Assembly: GCA_026712605.1 (NCBI GenBank)
Contig: JAPORL010000208.1
Coordinates: 1-12,775, forward strand
Direction: 5' to 3'
Length of the DNA stretch: 12,775 nt
Origin: Pseudobdellovibrionaceae bacterium
GTDB taxonomy: Bacteria > Bdellovibrionota > Bdellovibrionia > Bdellovibrionales > UBA1609
Below, one piece after another: positions 1 through 7,158 of the stretch. Made by a program: the position numbers and the translations under genes. The notes under the pieces were generated by a model. That model saw nothing but the letters and a program-made list of their open reading frames with translations. It made no database searches and had not been told where the DNA came from. Numbering within the stretch: position 1 is the first letter of the stretch; every line of letters starts with the position of its first letter.

Positions 1-1
1 A

Positions 2-700
2 AGCTCTCGTTTATCTGTTCATCTTAGATTTGGGACTCTTTCTATTCGTAATTGTGTTCGCTTTGCTTTAAAAAAGAAAAGTAAGGGAAGTGAGGTTTGG
101 CTCTCTGAACTCATTTGGAGGGAGTTTTATAGTATGATATTAGATCAATTTCCTTATGTAGAAAAAACAGCTTTTCTAAAAAAATATCAAAAAATAAAAT
201 GGCCTTATTCAAAAAAATACTTTGAGGCATGGAAAAAGGGGTAAACAGGCTTTCCTATCATAGATGCAGGGATGAGAGAGCTCAATCAAACCGGTTTTAT
301 GCCTAACCGTGTTCGCATGATAACAGCCAGCTTTCTAGTAAAAGATCTTCTCATTGATTGGAGAAAAGGAGAAAAATATTTTGCTGAGAAACTATTGGAC
401 TTTGAGTTAGCTTCAAATAATGGAGGCTGGCAGTGGTGCGCTAGCACAGGTTGTGACGCTCAGCCTTATTTTCGCATTTTTAATCCAATAACTCAGTCTC
501 AAAAATTTGATCCTAAAGGAACTTATATTAAACTATGGGTTAAAGAATTAAAAAATCTCAATGAAAAAGCTATCCATTTTCCTAAATATTATTCTAAAGA
601 GCTTCCTAAAAATTTTCTATTGGGAAAAAGCTACCCCTTTCCTATAGTAGATCATCAAAATCAAAAACAAAAAGCTCTAAAACTCTTTAAAAAAGCTTAA
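2..700 (+). pseudogene. phrB: Class I DNA photolyase, C-terminal FAD-binding part, with an in-frame nonsense codon; 5' end outside window
   Basis: Photolyases repair UV pyrimidine dimers using light and FAD. One continuous frame from base 2 to the TAA at 698-700 gives the C-terminal FAD-binding domain: RLSVHLRFG, LIWREFY (the substrate-contacting Trp of PhrB), then AWKKG, a TAA at 242-244, then TGFPIIDAGMREL, NRVRMITASFLVKDLLIDWR, NNGGWQWCASTGCDAQPYF and RIFNP. The Trp residues expected for electron transfer (in DWR and WQW) are present. The frame is the same on both sides of the stop, and family members have Lys, Gln or Arg at this codon (KGKTG/KGQTG), so one base change (CAA or AAA to TAA) explains it. 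An ATG at 272 could start the downstream piece, but that fragment would lack part of the FAD pocket. No other decay is visible, so this is a recent nonsense mutation, a sequencing error, or readthrough. The N-terminal antenna-binding domain lies outside the window. Confidence 0.85.
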
Positions 701-710
701 AAATAAACTT

Positions 711-746
711 TTGACGAGGCTTGTCTTGACTTGAAAGCACTATAAT
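711..746 (+). promoter_or_regulatory. Probable promoter of the helix-turn-helix gene
   Basis: A perfect TATAAT lies at 741-746, about 35 bases before the ATG. The -35 is unclear: TTGACG (711-716) is 24 bases away, TTGTCT (721-726) is 14, and TTGACT (726-731) is only 9. An imperfect 13-bp dyad, GACGAGGCTTGTC (713-725), covers the -35 area and could be an operator, perhaps for the encoded DNA-binding protein itself; that last point is inference. Confidence 0.45.
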
Positions 747-780
747 AAAGAATAAAACTATTTACTAAAAGGGGTTTGTT

Positions 781-1110
781 ATGTCACCATGGCTCACACT
801 TCAAGAGTATTCTTATCACAAAGGAATTAGTATCTCTACATTAAGACGAAAAATTAAAAATGAAGAGATAAGCTATAAATTAAAAAATGGACGCTACTTT
901 CTAAAATCTGATATGAATGATTTTTCACAAAGAAATTCTCAAAATGATTACTACAAACAAAGATTACAGGAAACAGAACAAAAGCTATCCGATTTAAAAA
1001 ATAATCATGAAGATCTCATCAATTTAGTCAGTTATTTAGAAATGGAAAAAAAAGAGCTTTTACAATATATAGAAAATAATTTAACTTTAAATTCTATTGA
1101 AAAAATTTAA
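781..1110 (+). CDS. Small helix-turn-helix (MerR/excisionase-like) DNA-binding protein with C-terminal coiled coil
   Basis: This 109-residue protein starts at an ATG with the Shine-Dalgarno AAAAGGGG six bases upstream. Residues 4-48 match the short winged helix-turn-helix pattern of the HTH_17/excisionase type: WLTLQEYSYHKGISISTLRRKIK, then a wing ending in GRYFLKSDMNDF. Residues about 57-100 are rich in heptad-spaced Leu/Ile with Glu, Lys and Gln, and should form a dimerising coiled coil. Family members bind DNA and act as transcription regulators or recombination directionality factors. With no integrase nearby and a long coiled coil, a regulator or nucoid-type role is more likely. The gene has its own TATAAT upstream and converges on lon, overlapping it by four bases. 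No ligand-binding domain is present. The target is unknown. Confidence 0.8.
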   Translation: MSPWLTLQEYSYHKGISISTLRRKIKNEEISYKLKNGRYFLKSDMNDFSQRNSQNDYYKQRLQETEQKLSDLKNNHEDLINLVSYLEMEKKELLQYIENNLTLNSIEKI

Positions 1111-3461
1111 GCCACTCTTTCTAAATCTTTACCTTTTAAATAATTAGATATAGGAGATTTAGTTGGTTCAAATAATAAAATTTGTTCAAATACTTCTTCC
1201 AAATTAGAAACTAAGCTAAAGTTTAAACTGTTTCTTATTTTTTTAGGTATTTCATCTAAATCTTTTTCATTTTTTTTAGGTAAAATGACTTTCTTAATTC
1301 CACCACTGTTAAACGCCGCTAATATTTTCTCTTTAATGCCCCCTACGGGTAAAATGCGACCTGATAAAGTGATTTCACCTGTCATAGCTAAATCATTTTT
1401 TATTGGTATATTTGTTACTAAAGAAAGCAAAGTGCTGGCTAAAGCAACACCAGCTGAAGGGCCATCTTTAGGGATAGCTCCTCCTGGAAGGTGGATATGT
1501 ATCTCACTGCAATCAAAAAAATCTTCTTCTATTTTAAAATTAAATTTTTGAACATAAGACTTTACATAAGATAAAGAAGCCTTAGCCGATTCTTTCATCA
1601 CTTCACCTAATTTTCCTGTTAAAATTAAATCTGATTTCTTACTTCTAATTTTAAGCGCTTCTATTGGTAAGATTTCTCCTCCAGCTTCTGTCCAAGCTAA
1701 ACCTGTTGTCATACCAATATGAGGAGTATCAAAACTATCTTCTGGATGAAAATAAGGACCCCCTAACATATCCATAATATCTTTTTTTGTAAAAATGAGT
1801 TTATCCTTTTCTCCTAAAACATATTTTTTAGCTACCTTACGACAAAGAGAGGATAATTGTCTTTTTAAATTTCTTAGTCCAGCCTCTTTTGTATAAGACT
1901 GAATAAGAAAAATTAAAGCTGACTCCTCTAATTGAATATGGTTTTCAGGGAGTCCATTATTTGAAAGCTCTTGAAAAAGTAAATGTTTAACTGAAATTTG
2001 TATTTTTTCTTCTAAAGTATAACCTGAAAGATTAATCACCTCTAAACGATCTTTCAAAGCAGGAGGAACATTATGAATCAAATTGGCTGTTGCTATAAAA
2101 AAGACTTGAGATAAATCAAAATCTAAATTTAAAAAATCATCCTTAAAATTTTGATTTTGCTCTGGATCCAAAACTTCTAACAAAGCAGAACTAGGATCTC
2201 CCTTAAAATCCGAACACAATTTATCAATCTCGTCTAAAACGATAACTGGATTTTTTGTTTTACATTGTTTAAGAGCTTGTATAAGCTTCCCTGGCATAGC
2301 TCCCACATAAGTTCTTCTATGACCTCTAATTTCTGCTTCATCTTTTAAGCCTCCCAAAGAAATACGATAGTAAGATCTTCCTAAAGCCTTTGCAATACTT
2401 TTTCCTAAAGAGGTTTTACCAACGCCTGGAGGGCCAGAAAAACATAAGATAGGTCCTTTAGCAATTTGTCTTTTTAAATTACGAACCGCTAAAAATTCTA
2501 AGATTCTTTCTTTTATCTTTTTAAGACCTAAATGATCTTCATCTAAAACTTTTTGAGCATTGTTTAAATCTAAATTATCTTCACTAAGAATATTCCATGG
2601 TAAATCTAAAATCCAATCTAAATAATTTCTAATGATAGAGGCTTCTGAGCTTTCTGTGTGCATTTTATCTAAACGAGAAAGTTGTTTAAAAGCTTCTTTT
2701 TTTACTTCCGTTGGCAAATTCATGGCTGATAAATTTTGTGTATATTCCCTCACATCTTCTTTTTTATGATTATTTCCTTGTTGATACATAAAGTCTTTGT
2801 TTGAAGGTACTAAGGGCTTGGGCGAGTCATTTTTTATAAGCTTTTGTAAGCGTCCTTTTAATTGAGAAATTTCAAGCTCATCTTGTATCAGTTTTTTAGT
2901 AAACTGTAATTTTTTCTCAAAATCCTCTATCTCTAAAGCTTTCTGTAAAGTTTTTGATTTTAAATCTAAATTATTAATCAGCATATCACAAAATTGATTG
3001 GGATCCTTTATAGAATTTAAAACCGCTAAAATTTCATGGGAAAAGTTATCTTTAAATTGAGAGAGCTTGTTTAAAGAGTTTTTTATCTCCACTATAGTTT
3101 TTTTATATCTTTCACTATCTTTTTTTTCATTATGAGAAAAATAATTTAGGGAAACAAAATCATTTTTAACTTCTGATATACAAGCTTTTTTTAATCCCTG
3201 TATTAAGATTTTTATACAGGCTTCATCCACTGTTTTCATTTTCATAATAAATCCAACACAACCTATTTTATAAACTTTTTTAGAGTCTTCTTGCGGATTC
3301 TCTAAACAAGAGAAAAAAAGCAACTTATTCATGTTAAACGCTTTTTGAACTAATTTTTTTGAATGATCTGAATTTATATGAATAGAAATTATAGACTGTG
3401 GAAAAACAACTGTATCTTTTAAAGAAATAAGAGGAAGATGTTTTGGTAAAAGCATGCTCAT
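1107..3461 (-). CDS. lon: ATP-dependent serine protease Lon (LonA type)
   Basis: Lon is a cytoplasmic AAA+ protease that unfolds and degrades damaged and short-lived regulatory proteins. All parts are seen in 784 residues: an N-terminal substrate-binding domain beginning LPLISLKDTVVFPQ (9-22), a helical linker (about 165-300), Walker A GPPGVGKT (343-350), Walker B VIVLDEID (406-413), sensor-1 Asn460, the arginine finger in KDRLEVI (Arg472), sensor-2 in EAGLRNLKR (Arg530), and the protease domain with catalytic Ser669 in PKDGPSAG and Lys712 in GGIKEK. The Ser-Lys spacing of 43 equals that of E. coli Lon. The length equals the family norm. The ATG at 3461 has AAAGGAG seven bases upstream; a second in-frame ATG lies two codons later. 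It is the last gene of the grpE-dnaJ-lipoprotein set, 85 bases behind the preceding stop, so it may be co-transcribed or have its own promoter. The N-terminal domain diverges more than the rest. Confidence 0.97.
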   Translation of the reverse strand: MSMLLPKHLPLISLKDTVVFPQSIISIHINSDHSKKLVQKAFNMNKLLFFSCLENPQEDSKKVYKIGCVGFIMKMKTVDEACIKILIQGLKKACISEVKNDFVSLNYFSHNEKKDSERYKKTIVEIKNSLNKLSQFKDNFSHEILAVLNSIKDPNQFCDMLINNLDLKSKTLQKALEIEDFEKKLQFTKKLIQDELEISQLKGRLQKLIKNDSPKPLVPSNKDFMYQQGNNHKKEDVREYTQNLSAMNLPTEVKKEAFKQLSRLDKMHTESSEASIIRNYLDWILDLPWNILSEDNLDLNNAQKVLDEDHLGLKKIKERILEFLAVRNLKRQIAKGPILCFSGPPGVGKTSLGKSIAKALGRSYYRISLGGLKDEAEIRGHRRTYVGAMPGKLIQALKQCKTKNPVIVLDEIDKLCSDFKGDPSSALLEVLDPEQNQNFKDDFLNLDFDLSQVFFIATANLIHNVPPALKDRLEVINLSGYTLEEKIQISVKHLLFQELSNNGLPENHIQLEESALIFLIQSYTKEAGLRNLKRQLSSLCRKVAKKYVLGEKDKLIFTKKDIMDMLGGPYFHPEDSFDTPHIGMTTGLAWTEAGGEILPIEALKIRSKKSDLILTGKLGEVMKESAKASLSYVKSYVQKFNFKIEEDFFDCSEIHIHLPGGAIPKDGPSAGVALASTLLSLVTNIPIKNDLAMTGEITLSGRILPVGGIKEKILAAFNSGGIKKVILPKKNEKDLDEIPKKIRNSLNFSLVSNLEEVFEQILLFEPTKSPISNYLKGKDLERVA

Positions 3462-3521
3462 ATTTTAACTCCTTTAATTAACTTTTCGGTTTTTTAAAAA
3501 AAATATTTAATAAAAAAAGCT

Positions 3522-3527
3522 AGTATA
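3522..3527 (-). promoter_or_regulatory. Possible -10 element of a lon-specific promoter
   Basis: In the 85-base gap before lon the minus strand reads TATACT about 60 bases upstream of the start codon. No convincing -35 lies 16-18 bases upstream, so this is only a candidate for a separate lon promoter. The rest of the gap is poly-A/T with the lon Shine-Dalgarno at 3469-3475. Confidence 0.25.
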
Positions 3528-3528
3528 G

Positions 3529-3598
3529 AGACCAGATTTAAAGATTTTATTTAGGAATAATTTTATACACTTCAACCGGATATTTAAATATCTGGTCT
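3529..3598 (-). repeat. Long-loop inverted repeat spanning the end of the lipoprotein gene
   Basis: The arms AGACCAGATTTAAA (3529-3542) and TTTAAATATCTGGTCT (3583-3598) pair over 14 positions (8 + 6) with a two-base bulge, around a 40-base loop that contains the lipoprotein stop codon. On the minus strand the stem is followed about ten bases later by seven T. That is too far for a standard intrinsic terminator, but the structure could attenuate or protect the transcript between the lipoprotein gene and lon. The right arm lies within coding sequence and includes the self-complementary GATATTTAAATATC. Confidence 0.4.
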
Positions 3599-5475
3599 TT
3601 TGAAATAGTCAAAGGATAGTAAGCTCCATCAAATTGATTTATGCTTTTTAACTCTTTTTGTAAAAGAAAGCGAGTATTTATATTTTTATCTAAAGCCTGC
3701 TTAAAAAATAAGGCTGTATTATAAGCCCTTTGTTCAAAATGTCCTGGGGAGTAAGCATAAGATTTTATAAAGCTTTTATAAAAATTAGATTTTATATCTT
3801 TATCTTGTTTTTTCGGCACATCTACAAAAATAAAAGAAAACTCCTGTCTTTTTGGATTCAAACCTTTCCACAAATTTGTGCCCAGAAAATATATATCTTT
3901 CACTCCATAATATTTAAAATGATCTTTTATTTTTTGAAGGCTAATTAAAGAATCAGGTATAAAAACAGCTGAAAATTCTTTTTGAACTGGTAAAATATTT
4001 TCAGGTGTGAGCTTGAGAGAGCGAGTAGAGATATCTTTTTTTTGTAATAACTCTGCTTTCAACTTCTCAAACTCTTCCATGCGTTTATCTAGGTTTAATT
4101 GTAATAATTTTTGGACAGAATTTTTAAAATCAACCTCACCTGGTTTATAGATTTCTTTTGCTACAATTTTTCCTCCTTTTTTTATAAAAAGCTTTGAAAA
4201 CAGTGTAGCATAGTCTTTTCCATAAGAATCATCTGGATATAAAATAGCTACCTGATTCATTTTTAAATTTTGCCGAATTTCTTTTATTAGCGAGTCTAAT
4301 AAATCTTGAGCTGTAATTGCGTTCTGAAAAACAAAAGAACGATCTTTTGTAAGCTCTCTTTTTTGAGAAAGAACTACTGTTGGAAGAAAAAACTCCTCTG
4401 CTTTTTGAGCCATCACTTCGGCCGTATCACCAGTTAACCCTCCAATAAGTCCCATTACATTATAATTATAAAATAAATCATTAATATGGGTTCTTACCAC
4501 TTCAGGGTGACTTTGGCTGTCTAAAATGACCATCTGCCATGGGGAATCTTTATCGATAGATAAACCTAAATAGAGTCCTTTTAATATTTTTTCTCCTAAA
4601 GACTTTCTTCTTCCACTCAAAGGAACAATAACACCTAATAAGTAGGGATTAACCTTAGATATTTTTTTCATAAGATATAAAGTTTGTTTTACCTCTTTTC
4701 TTAAGTTAGGATCTAGAGATGTAGCTAAAGATTTTTTAAAATACTTTTCAGCTTTGGAAAATTTTTTATTCTTCAAAAAATACTGACCCGCTTTATATAA
4801 AAGATAAGGCGCAAGTCTACCGAAAAAATCAGCTTGATTTGCATAAATCACTAAATCTGAAATCTTTAAACTATCAATTAATTTTTTAGAAATATTAAAC
4901 CAATATTTTTTTTGTTCTATCTTTGTAGAAAAAGCAATCAAATGAGATAAATTTACTAACTTCAAATCTATTAAATCTTTCTTATTTTTTAAAAAAGACC
5001 ATTGCATTTGAGCTAATTGCTTCTTTTTAACAACAGACTCTTTAGGATTTTGAATAAAATTTTCTAAAACCTGAACCGCCTTTTTAATCTTACCTTCTTT
5101 AAACAGACATCTAGCCGATTTCTGATAAGCCTCTATTCCATTTTTATAATGAAATGGAGATTTAACAATTTTATAATAAATCAGACAAGCTGACTTTGGC
5201 TTTTGAATTTGAAGTAAAAGTTTAGCTTTAAACATATAAGCAGAAAAGACAATTTCTTTATCCTTATTTTTTTCAATAAATTGATCAATGAGTTTTATAT
5301 GCTCTTTTTTAGATTGGACTTTTTGTTTTTTTAGTTTCATCCATGTTTGGTTTTCTTGTAAATTCGTTTGTTTTGCCATTTTCTTATTATGAAAATTTTT
5401 ATTAGAAATTGATTGCTGTAAAAGCGAACAGCCAGAAACAAACAAACAAAATAAAATAATTAAATATCTATTCAT
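3547..5475 (-). CDS. Lipoprotein with helical (TPR-like) repeats and a type I periplasmic-binding domain; LpoA/penicillin-binding-protein-activator-like
   Basis: This 642-residue protein starts with a lipoprotein signal (hydrophobic 4-13, lipobox VSGC, lipidated Cys16), so it is anchored in the envelope. Residues about 60-275 are helical and resemble TPR pairs (for example LLYKAGQYFLKNKKFSKAEKYFKKSL, 225-250, in two parts). From about 278 to the end runs a type I periplasmic-binding fold: GVIVPLSGRRKSLGEKILKG, then MGLIGGLTGDTAEVMAQKAE, then VAILYPDDSYGKDYATLF. Lipoprotein + TPR + this fold is the arrangement of LpoA, which activates a peptidoglycan synthase; similar proteins in other bacteria are annotated as ABC amino-acid-binding proteins. 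No transporter genes are nearby, which favours a cell-wall or structural role; the exact partner is unknown. The ATG lies within the end of dnaJ (ATGAATAG, eight-base overlap), so translation is probably coupled. The weak Shine-Dalgarno agrees with that. Confidence 0.82.
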   Translation of the reverse strand: MNRYLIILFCLFVSGCSLLQQSISNKNFHNKKMAKQTNLQENQTWMKLKKQKVQSKKEHIKLIDQFIEKNKDKEIVFSAYMFKAKLLLQIQKPKSACLIYYKIVKSPFHYKNGIEAYQKSARCLFKEGKIKKAVQVLENFIQNPKESVVKKKQLAQMQWSFLKNKKDLIDLKLVNLSHLIAFSTKIEQKKYWFNISKKLIDSLKISDLVIYANQADFFGRLAPYLLYKAGQYFLKNKKFSKAEKYFKKSLATSLDPNLRKEVKQTLYLMKKISKVNPYLLGVIVPLSGRRKSLGEKILKGLYLGLSIDKDSPWQMVILDSQSHPEVVRTHINDLFYNYNVMGLIGGLTGDTAEVMAQKAEEFFLPTVVLSQKRELTKDRSFVFQNAITAQDLLDSLIKEIRQNLKMNQVAILYPDDSYGKDYATLFSKLFIKKGGKIVAKEIYKPGEVDFKNSVQKLLQLNLDKRMEEFEKLKAELLQKKDISTRSLKLTPENILPVQKEFSAVFIPDSLISLQKIKDHFKYYGVKDIYFLGTNLWKGLNPKRQEFSFIFVDVPKKQDKDIKSNFYKSFIKSYAYSPGHFEQRAYNTALFFKQALDKNINTRFLLQKELKSINQFDGAYYPLTISKDQIFKYPVEVYKIIPK

Positions 5476-6409
5476 CAGGGTAATACTCTTTTTTCAATTC
5501 TTGAATTTTTTTTTGAAACCTTAAAACTTTAGGATAAATAAAAGAATCTGTTTTCATTTTTTTTATATACACTTTCTTCTCTTCATAGGACATTTTCAAC
5601 ATCTTTTGTTGTATCCTTGTTTCATTTTCATAAGGATAATCTATAAAAAATTTTACAAATAAATCCCCTTTATCACCTTTTGAATTTTTATTTAAACCGT
5701 AATTTTTAACTTTAAAAATTTGTCCCTCTTTTAGAGGGTTTTGAATTTTTAAAGCCAAAAAACCATAAGGCGATAAAATTTCAACTTTCTTACTTTGAAT
5801 CGCAGAAATAAAAGAAATAGGTTGCTCTATAATAATATCAAAAGAATTATCTAAAATTTTAAATATTTTATGAGGCTTTATAAAAATTTTTACATAAAGA
5901 TTCCCAAAAATTTTGTTTTTTGATCCTCCTTTACCTTTAAAAAACAAACGAGCGCCCGGTTTAATACCTAAAGGAATTTGTATTTCTAAACGATTTTTCC
6001 GCTTACTTCCATTTATGGGCCTCAAATAGTGAATAACTTTTATAGCCGATCGGCATAAATCTTCTATTGAAATTTTTAATGGAATTTCCAGATCAATAGT
6101 TTGCTTTGTAGAATCCGTTTGGGCTTTTTTTGTTTTTTGAACAATCTGTTTTTGATTTGCTAAGCTTTCCTTTAAAATTTTTTCTTTTTTTAGATTCTCA
6201 TCAAATAATTTTCTTTTATTTGAGTCCTTTAAAACTTCCCAAGCAAAATTAATCTGTTGAAATTTTTTTTCGGCTAAACGACTACCCTTATTCTTATCGG
6301 GATGATACGCCCTTACCAATTTAAGATAAGCTTGTTTTATTTCCGCTGTATTAGCTTTTGGAGAGACATTTAAAATAAAATAATAATTAACAAGAGTTTT
6401 TCCTTTCAA
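5468..6409 (-). CDS. dnaJ: DnaJ-family co-chaperone lacking the zinc-finger domain (CbpA/class B type)
   Basis: J-proteins deliver substrates to DnaK and stimulate its ATPase. Residues 7-70 form the J domain, with the HPD motif at 36-38 in LVRAYHPDKN. A charged linker (71-103) replaces the Gly/Phe-rich region, and none of the four CxxCxGxG zinc repeats is present. Residues 104-260 are the two C-terminal substrate-binding barrels: IPLGIKPGARLFFKGKGGS, FGNLYVKI, and the closing GDKGDLFVKF. This is the CbpA-like layout. The start is TTG: the Shine-Dalgarno GAGAGG (6415-6420) is five bases upstream, the J domain begins only a few residues later, and there is no in-frame ATG before it. The gene begins 10 bases after the grpE stop and its own stop overlaps the next gene. 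No dnaK is in the window. The symbol is assigned for the family; cbpA would be equally fair. Confidence 0.9.
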   Translation of the reverse strand: MKGKTLVNYYFILNVSPKANTAEIKQAYLKLVRAYHPDKNKGSRLAEKKFQQINFAWEVLKDSNKRKLFDENLKKEKILKESLANQKQIVQKTKKAQTDSTKQTIDLEIPLKISIEDLCRSAIKVIHYLRPINGSKRKNRLEIQIPLGIKPGARLFFKGKGGSKNKIFGNLYVKIFIKPHKIFKILDNSFDIIIEQPISFISAIQSKKVEILSPYGFLALKIQNPLKEGQIFKVKNYGLNKNSKGDKGDLFVKFFIDYPYENETRIQQKMLKMSYEEKKVYIKKMKTDSFIYPKVLRFQKKIQELKKEYYPDE

Positions 6410-6414
6410 TAAAA

Positions 6415-6420
6415 CCTCTC
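6415..6420 (-). promoter_or_regulatory. Shine-Dalgarno fixing the TTG start of dnaJ
   Basis: The minus strand reads GAGAGG, then five bases, then TTG. The first G of this site is the last base of the grpE stop codon TAG, so termination on grpE places ribosomes at the dnaJ start. The site and the position of the J domain together decide for the TTG. Confidence 0.7.
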
Positions 6421-7016
6421 TATTTTTCCTTAGCTACAATCACTTGAGCGGGACGTATAATTTTATCATGCATTTTATAAGCTTTTTTATAAGTCTCTAA
6501 AACATGATCTTCTGGCACCTTAGAGGTTTTAACAAAACTTAAGGCTTCTTGACAAGAAGGATCAAAAGCCTTTCCTGTAGGGTCTAATACCTCTACTCCA
6601 AATTGATTCAAAAGTTTATTTGTTTTTTTATGAATCATTTCAAGACCTTTTTGTAAATCCTCCAATGATTTATTTTGCTTGCTGACAAAAAGAGCTCTTT
6701 CTAAATCATCTAATACTTCTGTTGCTAAAGTAGAAATAAATTTTTCTCCTTCGTAGCGAAGCGCTCTAAATTTTTCCTCTAAAGATCTTTTTTTAAAATT
6801 TTCAAACTCAGCTCTTAAATATAAGTTATCGGATTCAACTTTTTTTAATTTCTCAATTAATTTTTTCGTCTTCTGGGCTTTTACATTTTTTAAAGAAAAA
6901 GATTCTAAAGAAGGCTTCATTTCTTGCTTATCAGATTCATTTATTTCTTTTTCTTTTAAATCATTAGCTTTAGAAGATTTTTCTAAGTTTTTATTTTTTT
7001 GCTTTACTTTTTTCAA
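6420..7016 (-). CDS. grpE: GrpE, nucleotide exchange factor of DnaK
   Basis: GrpE releases ADP from DnaK and so resets the chaperone cycle in the cytoplasm. The 198-residue protein has a charged, disordered N-terminus (1-45), a long coiled-coil helix (about 46-90, with ESDNLYLRAEFENFKKR), the helical bundle (90-140, LATEVLDDLERAL) and the beta-wing domain that contacts DnaK (about 140-196, FGVEVLDPTGKAFDP and the closing KMHDKIIRPAQVIVAK). The usual HEA after FDP is QEA here, a mild change. The start is TTG with AGGAG five bases upstream (7022-7026). It is the first gene of the minus-strand set grpE, dnaJ, lipoprotein, lon, with only 10 bases to dnaJ. No CIRCE element or clear heat-shock sigma32 promoter was seen upstream, so heat control, if any, is by another route. 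Confidence 0.96.
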   Translation of the reverse strand: MKKVKQKNKNLEKSSKANDLKEKEINESDKQEMKPSLESFSLKNVKAQKTKKLIEKLKKVESDNLYLRAEFENFKKRSLEEKFRALRYEGEKFISTLATEVLDDLERALFVSKQNKSLEDLQKGLEMIHKKTNKLLNQFGVEVLDPTGKAFDPSCQEALSFVKTSKVPEDHVLETYKKAYKMHDKIIRPAQVIVAKEK

Positions 7017-7021
7017 AAAAA

Positions 7022-7026
7022 CTCCT
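7022..7026 (-). promoter_or_regulatory. Shine-Dalgarno fixing the TTG start of grpE
   Basis: The minus strand reads AAAAAGGAG, then five bases of T, then TTG AAA AAA GTA. No in-frame ATG is placed at a comparable distance, so the TTG is the start. Confidence 0.7.
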
Positions 7027-7098
7027 TTTTCTTATAATATCTATAAAAAACTTAAATTTTTAAGACCTTTTATTAATTTTTTTAGCTAAAAGCCCTGC

Positions 7099-7128
7099 TT
7101 TATACTTAAAAAAGCCTTTTTGTAACAA
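7099..7128 (-). promoter_or_regulatory. Candidate sigma70-type promoter of the grpE operon in the divergent intergenic region
   Basis: On the minus strand TTGTTA (7128-7123) and TATAAA (7104-7099) are separated by 18 bases and would give a leader of about 75 bases to grpE. The same site on the plus strand reads TATACT (7101-7106), so overlapping divergent -10 elements are possible. The 142-base gap holds no other recognisable signal. Confidence 0.45.
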
Positions 7129-7158
7129 TTCTTACTCCAAAAAATATAACCTAAAAAT

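Noticed and set aside
1285..1551. Plus-strand ORF of 88 residues inside lon
   Set aside because: Lies antisense to the highly conserved Lon protease domain; no ribosome site, composition of a shadow frame.
3730..3948. Plus-strand ORF of 72 residues inside the lipoprotein gene
   Set aside because: Shadow of the periplasmic-binding domain coding sequence; low-complexity Phe/Ile product.
7017..7158. Heat-shock control elements (CIRCE or sigma32 promoter) before grpE
   Set aside because: No TTAGCACTC/GAGTGCTAA inverted repeat and no CTTGAAA with CCCAT at proper spacing on the minus strand; the short AAAGC-CCT-GCTTT dyad overlaps the -10 candidate and is not a known heat-shock signal.
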